Shown here: positions 46,949 through 55,528 of the stretch, piece by piece
Numbering within the stretch: the first letter of the stretch is position 1
How the letters are laid out: every line of letters starts with the position of its first letter
Made by a program: the position numbers and the translations under genes
NCBI RefSeq assembly: GCF_003001905.1
Contig: NZ_PVNE01000025.1
Span: 1-58,137 of the forward strand
Source: Planifilum fimeticola
Lineage (GTDB): Bacteria; Bacillota; Bacilli; Thermoactinomycetales; DSM-44946
Length of the DNA: 58,137 nt
Direction: 5' to 3'
Notes under the pieces: model-generated
What the model was told of the DNA's origin: nothing
The model's database searches: none
What the model saw: only the letters and a program-made list of their open reading frames with translations

Positions 46949-47714
46949 GCGGAATCACGTCCCCCGGATCGGCGAACCGATCGTTTATTCTCAGGGCAAA
47001 ATACAACAAAGACTGTCCCGACCGTTCGCCGATCGTTGCGATGGGTTGTCCCTTCTTCACCCAATCATCGGTCCGCACCTGAATCTTGTCCAACCATCCG
47101 TACCAGGTCTCCTTCCCTCCGGGATGGCGAACAATCACCGTCTTCCCCAAACCCTCCCGGTCACCCGCGAACACGACCAGCCCCTCGGCGGAAGCAGTGA
47201 CGGGACCCGGACCGCTCGCGGCGATCACAATTCCCCGGCCGTCACGGCTGAAGGGCCGGATCACATCCCCTTGTACGGGAGCGGACCAGGAGGCAGAACC
47301 GCGGGAGTCCTTCTCCGATTTTGGCTTGAAAACGGGAAGGATCGACGGACTGCCTGCGAACTGTCGCTCATACCACTCTGCGACTCCGGCAAAATTAAAA
47401 TCCCGTTCCATCACCTGGGCGACAAAATCTTGCGCCTGGCGCCCCGCCGTCGTGTTCGACTGGAAAATCAAATAGGTGACAGTCAGAAGGAGAAAGGAAC
47501 AAAACAATTGAATCAAAAAACGGTTTTCATTTCGTTTCTTCGTCCTCTCGTTCCAGGGTCCGGGGCGATTCCACGGTTTGACATCCCACCCTGACAGATC
47601 GTCTTTTTCCCATTCTTTCCATCTGTTGCCGCCACTGAAGTAAGGACTTCCTTCACGAATCGCCCGAACCCGTCTCTGACGACGCTTGCGGATTCCCCGG
47701 CCCCATTCTCGCAT
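46941..47714 (-). CDS. spoIVFA: SpoIVFA, regulator of SpoIVFB
   Basis: A 257-residue bitopic protein: basic cytoplasmic N-terminus, one TM (about residues 70-90) and a C-terminal LytM/M23-like domain (VVFAGDREGLGKTVIVRHPG, DDWVKKGQPIATIG) without full metal ligands, as in SpoIVFA. It holds SpoIVFB inactive until signalled by SpoIVB. ATG 47714 is chosen over an ATG ten codons earlier because it has a better ribosome site. Confidence 0.86.
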   Translation of the reverse strand: MREWGRGIRKRRQRRVRAIREGSPYFSGGNRWKEWEKDDLSGWDVKPWNRPGPWNERTKKRNENRFLIQLFCSFLLLTVTYLIFQSNTTAGRQAQDFVAQVMERDFNFAGVAEWYERQFAGSPSILPVFKPKSEKDSRGSASWSAPVQGDVIRPFSRDGRGIVIAASGPGPVTASAEGLVVFAGDREGLGKTVIVRHPGGKETWYGWLDKIQVRTDDWVKKGQPIATIGERSGQSLLYFALRINDRFADPGDVIPLE

Positions 47715-47815
47715 ATCCGTCACCCGCCTCTTGTGGCCAAGCATTTTCTCGGTATCAACATATGACTTGTCTCATCCGAATATGCGAAGGGAAAGCGGGT
47801 ATGTAAAGAAATCGA

Positions 47816-48610
47816 TCATCCAAAACCGAGCCAGCGCTTCAACCTGGAAAAAATGCCGCCCCGCTTCTCCAGCGGCAGCATGGGAACCACTTCCCCCTGT
47901 ATGCGACGGGCAATATTGCGATAGGCCCGTCCGGCGGGACACTTGGCTTCAAAAACGGCGGGTTCCCCTTGATTGCCGGTGCGGATGATGGTCTCATCAT
48001 CGGGAACCACTCCGAGCAGATCGACCGCCAGTATGTTCACCACGTCGTCCACCTTCATCATCCCGCCTTCCTTCACAAGGCGCGGACGATAGCGGTTGAC
48101 GATCAACTTGGGCTTGCCGACATCCTCCTTCTCCAACAGGCCGATCACCCGGTCCGCATCCCGGACGGCGGTGCTCTCCGGCGTCGTCACGACGATGGCC
48201 TGATCCGCTCCGGATACGGCATTTTTGAATCCCAGCTCGATCCCGGCGGGGCAGTCGATGATGACGTAATCAAACTCCTCCTTCAATTCGGCGATCAAAG
48301 ACCGGAGCTGCTGTGAGGAAATGGCCGACTTGTCCTTGGATTGCGCCGCCGGGATGAGAAACAGCGTGTCACAGCGCTTGTCCTTGATGAGCGCCTGTTG
48401 GCGGGTGCAATTGCCTTCTATCACGTCCACCAGGTCGTATACGATCCGGTTTTCCAAGCCCAGCAGGACATCCAGGTTGCGCAGGCCGATATCCGTATCC
48501 ACGAGGCACACCTTTTTGCCCTCCAGGGCTAACGCCGTGCCGACATTGGCCGAAGTGGTCGTTTTCCCGACCCCTCCCTTACCGGAAGTGACGACGATCG
48601 ACTCCCCCAC
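47816..48610 (-). CDS. minD: Septum-site determining ATPase MinD
   Basis: A 264-residue deviant-Walker ATPase. KGGVGKTT is at residues 11-18 and the switch-II region is DCPAGIE. A C-terminal amphipathic membrane helix (GIFSRLKRWLGFG) is present. It recruits MinC to poles and blocks division there. GTG 48610 follows GAGGGAG, 13 bases after the minC stop. Confidence 0.95.
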   Translation of the reverse strand: MGESIVVTSGKGGVGKTTTSANVGTALALEGKKVCLVDTDIGLRNLDVLLGLENRIVYDLVDVIEGNCTRQQALIKDKRCDTLFLIPAAQSKDKSAISSQQLRSLIAELKEEFDYVIIDCPAGIELGFKNAVSGADQAIVVTTPESTAVRDADRVIGLLEKEDVGKPKLIVNRYRPRLVKEGGMMKVDDVVNILAVDLLGVVPDDETIIRTGNQGEPAVFEAKCPAGRAYRNIARRIQGEVVPMLPLEKRGGIFSRLKRWLGFG

Positions 48611-48623
48611 CTTTTCTCCCTCC

Positions 48624-49301
48624 TCACAGGGATTTAAAGCGTTTATCCCTCCACTCCAGCTCCGGCCGAATCTGACCCAAATCATGAACCGAGTCGACGG
48701 CGATCTGCGCATCCAACAAATAGGCAAAACGCATGCCCACTTCCGATTCATCCCATTCATCGGGGGGGCGGGAGATCACATCAGCGATCCGCAGTTGGGT
48801 CGGACGAAAGACGGAAGCGGCAACAATCGCCGATTCATCCCCTTCGCTTCCTGCATGGGCCAAACCGCGAAGCGCCCCCAGCACGTAGATGCTGCCGGTG
48901 GAGCGGATACAACCCCCGGGATTGACGTCCCCCAGAAAGAGCAAATCACCGCGGTGATCCAGAACCTGCCCGGACCGGATCGTTCCGCAAAGCAACTTGA
49001 TACCCGGGGTTGAATCGGCCAGGTAGTGCATCCCTTCCGCTTCGATGGAACGAACGATTAAATTTTTACGAATGGAAAAAACCTGACGAAGCTCTTTCTC
49101 CTCTTCCCGGGTAATCTGCCTTCGCCCCAATTTGATCAGCACCGGCGTATCCGGTCCATCCCAAATATGTGAGGAAACATGCTCCAGCTTTTGCCGGATC
49201 TCATCCAGAAGTGCAGAAAAAGGCCGGGTTTCGTCCAGCAGAAACAACAAACCGTCCTTGGTTCCTTTGATCGTCACACCCGGCTTCACCAGTTTGCTCA
49301 T
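48624..49301 (-). CDS. minC: Septum-site determining protein MinC
   Basis: A 225-residue FtsZ inhibitor. The N-terminal domain (PGVTIKGTKDGLLFLLDE) and the C-terminal beta-helix (VLDHRGDLLFLGDVNPGG, GSIYVLGALRGLAHAG) are typical. It is cotranscribed with minD. In B. subtilis mreBCD precedes minC; here radC does, after about 190 bases with a terminator. Confidence 0.95.
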   Translation of the reverse strand: MSKLVKPGVTIKGTKDGLLFLLDETRPFSALLDEIRQKLEHVSSHIWDGPDTPVLIKLGRRQITREEEKELRQVFSIRKNLIVRSIEAEGMHYLADSTPGIKLLCGTIRSGQVLDHRGDLLFLGDVNPGGCIRSTGSIYVLGALRGLAHAGSEGDESAIVAASVFRPTQLRIADVISRPPDEWDESEVGMRFAYLLDAQIAVDSVHDLGQIRPELEWRDKRFKSL

Positions 49302-49401
49302 ATGCCGTCACCCCGTCTTCTCTTACTCTTTCGTCAAAGGGCATCGTTTTCCTTCCTGGATGCCCCGCCTCGGCATCGCCCTGCAAATTTGCAAACCGCT
49401 G

Positions 49402-49431
49402 CAAAAAGAAGGGGAATCCGAACAATCCCCC
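49402..49431 (-). terminator. Terminator of maf-radC
   Basis: On the minus strand GGGGGAT and ATTCCCC form a 7-bp stem (one wobble), followed by TTCTTTTTG. It separates radC from minCD, so the two are different transcription units. Confidence 0.7.
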
Positions 49432-49491
49432 GGCGGATTGCCCGATCCCCCCTTCCCTTACCCTTTTCACATTCGGAAACCCTTCCGGCCA

Positions 49492-50196
49492 TCAATTCAG
49501 GCCGGGAAACATCCCCTTCTCCTTCAGGCTGAAATAACAGCCGTCGCCCACGATGATGTGATCCATCAGTTCCACACCGACGATTTCGCCCGCTTCGTAC
49601 AGCCGGTAGGTGATATCGATATCCTCCCGACTCGGATGCGGATCCCCGCTGGGATGATTGTGCACACAGATGATTCCCGCGGAACTGCGCCGTATGGCTT
49701 CGCGAAACACCTCCCGCGGATGCACCACGGAGGTGTCCAAGCTTCCGACAAAAATGCATTCCTTGTCGATGACGTGGTTTTTGGTGTCTAGAAAGAGGCA
49801 GACGAAATGCTCCTGTTTGAGATAGCGCATCTCGTCCATCACCATCTCCGCCGCATCCCGGGGAGAGCGGATCGTCATGCGCTCCTCTGGCATCGCACGC
49901 GAGATGCGCCGCCCCAGTTCGATCCCGGCCAGGAGCTGCACCGCCTTGGCCATTCCGATTCCCCTGATCTCCATGAGCTCCTCCAGGGTGGTATTCGTCA
50001 AGCCCCGGATGCCCCCCGCTTTGGAGAGGACGCGATTGGCCAAGTGGATCACCGATTCCGAGGAAGCGCCGGTCCTGAGCAGTATCGCGATCAGCTCCGC
50101 GTTGGAACAATGTTCGGCTCCCAGCTGGACCAGCCGTTCGCGGGGGCGTTCCTCCTCGGGCACGTCGCGAATCATCAATTGCTTTCCAGGATTCAC
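49492..50196 (-). CDS. radC: RadC-family JAB1/MPN+ protein
   Basis: A 234-residue protein: an N-terminal helix-hairpin-helix domain (TTLEELMEIRGIGMAKAVQL) and a JAMM metalloprotein domain with VHNHPSGDPHPSRED. Its biochemical role is unresolved despite the name. GTG 50196 follows GGGAGG. It lies downstream of maf, whose promoter holds a perfect LexA-core site, so SOS control is suggested. Confidence 0.94.
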   Translation of the reverse strand: MNPGKQLMIRDVPEEERPRERLVQLGAEHCSNAELIAILLRTGASSESVIHLANRVLSKAGGIRGLTNTTLEELMEIRGIGMAKAVQLLAGIELGRRISRAMPEERMTIRSPRDAAEMVMDEMRYLKQEHFVCLFLDTKNHVIDKECIFVGSLDTSVVHPREVFREAIRRSSAGIICVHNHPSGDPHPSREDIDITYRLYEAGEIVGVELMDHIIVGDGCYFSLKEKGMFPGLN

Positions 50197-50260
50197 GACA
50201 TCCAGCCTCCCTCACCCTCGCCGGTCAATGAGGAAAACCCGAATGCCCCGTCCGCGGATG

Positions 50261-50878
50261 TCACGCCTCATCGTCCGGCAATCGAAAATCGCGAACCAGA
50301 GCGTAACCCAACTGCTTCGTCAACTGAAGGAGCAGCGGAACCGACATTCCAACCACATTGGTGTAACAGCCTTCAATTCGGTCCACAAGCAGGACCCCTA
50401 AACCCTGAATCCCGTATGCGCCGGCCTTGTCCAACGGTTCTCCGGTCCCGACGTACCATTCGATTTCCTCCCGATCCACCGGCCGCATCGTCACCTCCGT
50501 GACCCGGTGACCGACGGCTTTTCTTACGGTCGAACCTGCTTCCACCTCCACGACGGCCAATCCGCTGTATACCTGATGCGTCCGTCCCTGCAGGCGCTCC
50601 AGCATGGCGACCGCTTCCGCCGAATCCGCCGGTTTGCCGAGTACTTCACCGCCCAGAACGACGATGGTGTCCGCACCGATCACCAGCGCCCGCTCCCTGG
50701 ACCCGGCCACGTCGAGGGCTTTGGAGAGAGCCAGCCGTTCAACCAGCTCAGCGGGATCCTTTCCCGTCACTCCGGCCTCATCCACCTCCCCGGGTTGAAC
50801 GGAAAAGGAAAGGCCCAACCGACTGAGAATTTCCCTGCGCCGGGGAGAACGCGAAGCCAATACCAATTCCGGTTGCAC
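50261..50878 (-). CDS. maf: Maf nucleotide pyrophosphatase
   Basis: A 205-residue house-cleaning NTPase. LASRSPRRREIL, the VIGADTIVVL core and KAGAYGIQGLG are Maf signatures; members hydrolyse dTTP/UTP or modified nucleotides. GTG start at 50878. It heads the maf-radC transcription unit. Confidence 0.95.
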   Translation of the reverse strand: MQPELVLASRSPRRREILSRLGLSFSVQPGEVDEAGVTGKDPAELVERLALSKALDVAGSRERALVIGADTIVVLGGEVLGKPADSAEAVAMLERLQGRTHQVYSGLAVVEVEAGSTVRKAVGHRVTEVTMRPVDREEIEWYVGTGEPLDKAGAYGIQGLGVLLVDRIEGCYTNVVGMSVPLLLQLTKQLGYALVRDFRLPDDEA

Positions 50879-50954
50879 CGTACACCTTCACCTCACCCTT
50901 GACCAGCTGCCACAGGCGGAATGTGTCGAGTCGATCAAAAAATGGTCATGCCTT

Positions 50955-50983
50955 ATTAGAACACATGTTCCAAATCGAGTCAA
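50955..50983 (-). promoter_or_regulatory. maf-radC promoter with embedded LexA (SOS) box
   Basis: TTGACT (50983-50978), 17 bases, TCTAAT (50960-50955): a strong sigma-A promoter. The spacer and first base of the -10 contain GAACATGTGTTC (50970-50959), a perfect match to the Gram-positive LexA core GAAC-N4-GTTC. Bound LexA would cover the promoter. Confidence 0.75.
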
Positions 50984-51016
50984 GGGCGAGGCCCCTTTCG
51001 CGCATCGGCCTGCAAT

Positions 51017-52174
51017 TCACCTTAACGAGGAAATCAGCGCCTCATAGGCCAAGGCGTACCGGACCAGTCCCTCCTGCGTCTGCCAGACCAGGGCTTCGCT
51101 CGGATTCCGGCTCGCTTCCCGGGCGCTTTGTACGGCCTGATCCGCAGCCATCATCAGGTCCTGCAGATGGGGACGGGCTCCGGAGGGAAGCTGTTTTTCC
51201 AGGCGGGCGCCCGCATCCATCATCCGGCGATGGACCTCTTCCAGCTGTTTTGGATCGGAAAAACTCGACGAGGAGCCGCCCAAAAAGGTGGTCGTGGATG
51301 CCGCCAGCGTTTGAAAGATCCGGTGACCGTCCTCCACGAACCGCGGAAGATCCTTCTCCACCGCTTGAAGCGTCCCTTTGGACAGGCGGACGCGATCTCC
51401 CTTCACCTTTAAATCTTTGAGGTACACGTCCACGTTTTCCTTCTGATAGGTGACCGACAGTTTCAAGGCATCATCCCGGTTTTTTGCCACCCCCAAATAG
51501 ATGCGGTGGGGGGAGGCATCGGTCATCACCCCGGCACGACCCTTGCTGCGGTGAGACTGGATCACCTGCTGCGCCCGCTCCTTTTCCGCAAAGCTCCCCC
51601 CCTGGAGCAACACCGCGTTCAAATCGGCCAACGAAAAAACCGATTCCTGCTCCTTTGAAGAAGCCGTGTCGCCTTCCGGTGACGGATTCCGCTCCAGGTG
51701 GGAATCGATGGATCGGGGAGAAAGGGCCGGATCGTCGGAGAAGAACAGGGAGATCACGGAAAAGCCCATGATCGTCCCCAAAACGAGGGCCGCTCCGACG
51801 GAGAGCAGCACCGTCCCCATCGGCTGACGCCCTCCCTTCGCATATCCCGGACGCTTGACCCGCCTCTTGGAAAAGGGGGAACGCGAAACTCCCCAGTGAA
51901 TCTCCGAATCTGCACTCCCGACGCGCCGGCGGTTTGCCGGAGAAAGGATTCCCTTTTCCTCGACGAACGGCTTCCTTCCCCCTCCGACCGGCTGCAACGC
52001 GTCCTCCCGGTTGCTTTCGCTTTTCCGGGGACGATCGGCGGCGCGGCCTGCCGCCCGGATGCGAACGCTGACCGGACGGGCCGTCCCCTTGTGGACGGAA
52101 CCCGGGGTTCCCTCGCGGGATGAGGTCTTTTCTTTCCCCAACGCGGGCCGAACATGATTTCCTCTGGTCTCCAT
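51017..52174 (-). CDS. spoIIB: SpoIIB-like SPOR-domain protein
   Basis: A 385-residue bitopic protein: a long basic, disordered N-terminus, a TM at about residues 118-140, then an extracytoplasmic part with a SPOR-like segment (VLLQGGSFAEKERAQQVIQS, RIYLGVAKNRDDALKL). This architecture and its place beside maf match SpoIIB, which localises septal peptidoglycan hydrolysis during engulfment. SPOR sequences vary, so the symbol rests partly on synteny. Confidence 0.7.
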   Translation of the reverse strand: METRGNHVRPALGKEKTSSREGTPGSVHKGTARPVSVRIRAAGRAADRPRKSESNREDALQPVGGGRKPFVEEKGILSPANRRRVGSADSEIHWGVSRSPFSKRRVKRPGYAKGGRQPMGTVLLSVGAALVLGTIMGFSVISLFFSDDPALSPRSIDSHLERNPSPEGDTASSKEQESVFSLADLNAVLLQGGSFAEKERAQQVIQSHRSKGRAGVMTDASPHRIYLGVAKNRDDALKLSVTYQKENVDVYLKDLKVKGDRVRLSKGTLQAVEKDLPRFVEDGHRIFQTLAASTTTFLGGSSSSFSDPKQLEEVHRRMMDAGARLEKQLPSGARPHLQDLMMAADQAVQSAREASRNPSEALVWQTQEGLVRYALAYEALISSLR

Positions 52175-52260
52175 CGGTCCATCGTCTCCTTGTCAAATCT
52201 GCTTCTATTATTTATCTATGATTTGATAGAAACGATAGAACCGAAAGATACGGCCCCTGT

Positions 52261-53019
52261 TCAGCGGGAGGAGCGGTCCTCCTTTTTTTCTTCTTTTTTG
52301 GGGCGGACCCGGATGGGGTCTCCCGATTCCCGGGAAATCTCCGGAGGACCCTTGGACGGCAACTCCTTCAGCTCGGGATCCCGATACGCATACACCAGGA
52401 TCCGGATCCGGGCATTCCCGTATCCCGGCCGGCTTTTCAACCGGTGCTCCCATTCCTGGACGGAGACGATCCGCGTCATCCCGTGGAGTTGACGAAACCA
52501 CTCCTTCAGCCCGGGAATATCCGCCGTCAGATAAATATCCAACCACACCGATTCCACGTGTTCGATCTTCGGAGGTTTTGAAGCCGCGCCCTCCGGAGGT
52601 CGCTTTTCCTTAACGCCGGATTCCTTCTCATCCTCCTCCTCCTTTTGGGCGGCCTGCCGGTCCAGCTCCTCCCGACTGTCGGCGACGTGGACCGCGTTCA
52701 ACTTCACGCCGGCGCCTTCGGCGGCATCCCGAAGCTGAATCAACAGGCGGGGGACGTCCCGGTCCGGAGGAACCTTGTCAGCCAGCATTGAAAGCGCGTC
52801 AGGGGTGGGCGGATCGCCGGGATCCGACGATTCCAATTTTTCGCGATGGGCATCGACATAGGAGGTCATCGCTTGGAATTTGGCGGACAGTCCCTCAATC
52901 TCCCTCCACTGTTCGTACAAAAAGGGCAGGGCAGAACCGGCGATTAGAAGGCTGCCCAACACCCAGGTCCAGGCCAGAAAACGACCGGATTTCCACCACA
53001 GCGGGGAGCGCCCTTTCAC
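52261..53019 (-). CDS. PilO-like type IV pilus alignment protein
   Basis: A 252-residue bitopic protein: one TM (about residues 15-37), a coiled-coil, and a ferredoxin-like PilO domain (LLIQLRDAAEGAGVKLNAV; VWLDIYLTADIPGLKEWFRQL). A Lys/Glu-rich insert (EEEDEKESGVKEKRP) and a charged tail are unusual. GTG 53019 overlaps the PilN stop (GTGA), so PilM-PilN-PilO form one coupled unit. Confidence 0.75.
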   Translation of the reverse strand: MKGRSPLWWKSGRFLAWTWVLGSLLIAGSALPFLYEQWREIEGLSAKFQAMTSYVDAHREKLESSDPGDPPTPDALSMLADKVPPDRDVPRLLIQLRDAAEGAGVKLNAVHVADSREELDRQAAQKEEEDEKESGVKEKRPPEGAASKPPKIEHVESVWLDIYLTADIPGLKEWFRQLHGMTRIVSVQEWEHRLKSRPGYGNARIRILVYAYRDPELKELPSKGPPEISRESGDPIRVRPKKEEKKEDRSSR

Positions 53020-53591
53020 GGCAGATCCCCCTTCTGGGCAGGCTTGTCCAGGGTCAAATGGAAGCGGACAATCCACGCCTTTTTCGGTTTCACTTCCAGG
53101 GAGGGATCCGTTTCACTCTTCTCGATGCTGTCCACCGCAAAGGAAGCGACCGACTCACTTTCTTCCATCATCTGAGTGAAAAACGCCACATCGTTCACCG
53201 TGTGGAACGCCCCCTTCCCGTCCAGCCGGCTTCCCTTTACCTGAAGATCAAACACCACCGCCGACGGCGGCAGCGATGCCTCCAATGCGCTGATCGCCTC
53301 GTCCCATTTCAGCCGCTCCCGATCCAGCCGATCCACCGCCCCCACATAGGCAAGCGCAGGGCCGTGCTCCTTCATGAACGCATCCCGTTCCCGTACTTGT
53401 TCACGCACCTCCTTTTCCACGGGCGCAAGTCGGGCCAGGTTGGACCGCGCCTCGGAAATCCGTTCCTCTTGGAAGGCAAAAAGCCAGAGAACCGCCGCCA
53501 TGAACCCCATGATCCACAAAATCACGAGCAAAAGTCCCCAGAAGAAATGGCGCCTCCCCCAGGAGGGCTTCGGCAGCAGATTGACCTTCAC
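53016..53591 (-). CDS. PilN-like type IV pilus protein
   Basis: A 191-residue bitopic protein. The conserved start MKVNLLPKPSW is the PilN motif that docks into PilM; a TM (about residues 17-39), a coiled-coil and a C-terminal ferredoxin-like domain follow. It overlaps pilM by 4 bases. Confidence 0.8.
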   Translation of the reverse strand: MKVNLLPKPSWGRRHFFWGLLLVILWIMGFMAAVLWLFAFQEERISEARSNLARLAPVEKEVREQVRERDAFMKEHGPALAYVGAVDRLDRERLKWDEAISALEASLPPSAVVFDLQVKGSRLDGKGAFHTVNDVAFFTQMMEESESVASFAVDSIEKSETDPSLEVKPKKAWIVRFHLTLDKPAQKGDLP

Positions 53592-54580
53592 ACCGACATC
53601 CCCCCATCCATGAGCAGGCCGATCGAAACGGACAGGCAGGGGCCCAGCCAGGGAGAAACCCGCTCCCGCAGGTATTCCGCCATGAACTCTCCGGGGGAGG
53701 GGCTGATGGTCACGACGCCCTCTTCCGGTTTTAATCGGTCACGCAACAGGGAAAAATCCACCCCTTCTCCCGTCAGCACCCACTCCTTGGGCATCCATCC
53801 GGCTCGTCCCTTGAAGCCCTCCAGGATCTCCTTTAGACCCGCCGTCAACGCCTCTCCGTACCGTTTGACCTCCTCTTCTCCCTTTAACCGGGGTGCCAGG
53901 GGATCGGATTGTGATTCTCCCCCCTCGGCAAAAAGGGTCATCGGCAGGGAAAGAACGCGGGTTTCCAACCAGACGTCACCATCGAAAAAGCTGACTTCCA
54001 CAGCTCTTGGCGAGATTTGAACGGTCATCCGTTTCGAAAACACCTCAGGCAGGGTGTGGACCAGCCACCGATGCAGCCCGAGGGGTGCCGGTTCCAGTCC
54101 GACCGGCTCCAATCCGCACCATTCCGCCAGAGAAGCGAAAGCGGAGACCGTCCTGCGGGACGCCGCCACGATCACCGTGTCCTGCTCGCCGTCGTCTTCC
54201 CAAACATGTCCCACCGGGCAACAATCGAAGACCGGATCTTCCCAGGGCAGGTCCGCCTCGGGAAGAACCTTTTTTTGAATCCACTTTCGAAGCCCCCGCT
54301 TCCCCAACTCCGGAAGCCGCCGACGCATCACCCGCACATGTCCTCCTCCGACGGCGATGTGAACCTTGCGCGTGTGCAGTTTCTTCTCCTTCAAAACATC
54401 CCGGACCGCCTGTACCACGCTCTCCGGTTCCGCGACCGTCCCTTCCCGGAACCAGCCCGGCGGAAGCGGATGAACCACCGCGTCGGTCACAAGGATCTTC
54501 CCCCGTCTTTGACACAACTCGACCAATTTGAAAAAGGAATCGGTCCATTCCAATCCCAACCGATATCGCCGGAACCCCAT
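53588..54580 (-). CDS. PilM-like type IV pilus assembly ATPase
   Basis: A 330-residue actin-like (FtsA/PilM) protein: LGLEWTDSFFKLVEL, KVHIAVGGGHVRVMRRRLPE and GLEPVGLEPAPLGLHR fit PilM. The phosphate-2 region is poorly preserved (MTVQISPRAVEVSFF), so nucleotide binding is uncertain. With PilN and PilO it forms the inner-membrane alignment complex of type IVa pili or competence pili. Confidence 0.78.
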   Translation of the reverse strand: MGFRRYRLGLEWTDSFFKLVELCQRRGKILVTDAVVHPLPPGWFREGTVAEPESVVQAVRDVLKEKKLHTRKVHIAVGGGHVRVMRRRLPELGKRGLRKWIQKKVLPEADLPWEDPVFDCCPVGHVWEDDGEQDTVIVAASRRTVSAFASLAEWCGLEPVGLEPAPLGLHRWLVHTLPEVFSKRMTVQISPRAVEVSFFDGDVWLETRVLSLPMTLFAEGGESQSDPLAPRLKGEEEVKRYGEALTAGLKEILEGFKGRAGWMPKEWVLTGEGVDFSLLRDRLKPEEGVVTISPSPGEFMAEYLRERVSPWLGPCLSVSIGLLMDGGMSV

Positions 54581-54624
54581 ATCGCCATTCTACCCCTTTG
54601 CTTCGACCGTCGTTAATCTACCGA

Positions 54625-55386
54625 TCAAAAAAGGACCTTCGTAACGAAAAAGAAAGAACCGTACCAGTCGATGATTCCGCCGCCCCAGCCATGGGCGACA
54701 AAAATCCCCGCCGCCAAATGGGGGCCGAAGGGAAGCGGATCCCGTCTCCGACCTCCCTTCGCCATCATATACAGGGCATGAAGTCCGCCGCTCATGACCG
54801 CCAGCGCAAAAGCCAGCAACCCGTTCGGCCACCCCAGCGCCATTCCGGACATGGCAAGCAGTTTCACGTCTCCCCCTCCCATCCCGCCGGTCACCCTGGC
54901 GATGACGTACGACAGGAGTAAGGAGACAACAAAGCCGAGAAGATAAAGGGAAAAAGAATCCTGACGCACCCACAGGCGCACCAGAAAAAAGAGCGCCATT
55001 CCCGGAACGGTCACGGCGTCAGGGATGATCATGGCCCAGAAATCGGTCAAAACCACGAGGACGAGGATGGACACAAGCAGCCATGCCACCCACAGCTCCC
55101 CCGTTCCTCCCCAGACGGTTTGGGCCGCGGCGAAACCTCCTCCCGTCAACCAGGAAGCCGATCCGGCGGGCGGAAAGAGCGGACGACCACAACTCCGGCA
55201 GAGGGGAGTCCGCCGGTTCCCCGGATCAAAAAAGCCTTCGGGTCCTCCGGATTCAGCGGACCGCCTGCAGTCGCCACAGCGATAAACCGCGTCCCCGTTC
55301 CCCTTCTGCACCAACCGCCGGGCAATGCGGGGAAGCAGCAGACCGACAGCCCAACCCATCGCAAAGGAAAAGATCAGTTCCGCCAC
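54625..55386 (-). CDS. Type IV prepilin peptidase (PilD/ComC-like)
   Basis: A 253-residue polytopic aspartic protease. Catalytic aspartates are in VLTDFWAMIIPD and GGMGGGDVKLLA. Two CxxC pairs (CGDC, CRSC) form the zinc-binding cytoplasmic loop of the methylase part. The usual GSFLNV/RLP N-terminal motif is altered (GLLLPRIARRLVQ), so methyltransferase activity may be reduced. It precedes pilMNO; comC occupies this place in B. subtilis. Confidence 0.87.
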   Translation of the reverse strand: MAELIFSFAMGWAVGLLLPRIARRLVQKGNGDAVYRCGDCRRSAESGGPEGFFDPGNRRTPLCRSCGRPLFPPAGSASWLTGGGFAAAQTVWGGTGELWVAWLLVSILVLVVLTDFWAMIIPDAVTVPGMALFFLVRLWVRQDSFSLYLLGFVVSLLLSYVIARVTGGMGGGDVKLLAMSGMALGWPNGLLAFALAVMSGGLHALYMMAKGGRRRDPLPFGPHLAAGIFVAHGWGGGIIDWYGSFFFVTKVLF

Positions 55387-55528
55387 CCGCTTCTCCCCCG
55401 GCCAAAGCGCATATATTCCTTCAACCTGTTTCCTGTATCTTTATTTTTGCACAATTCCCCGCTTCAGCGGAAGCATTTTATTGTCGGGATGATATACTCT
55501 CTTTGCAAAAAGTACAAAGAAATGACGG

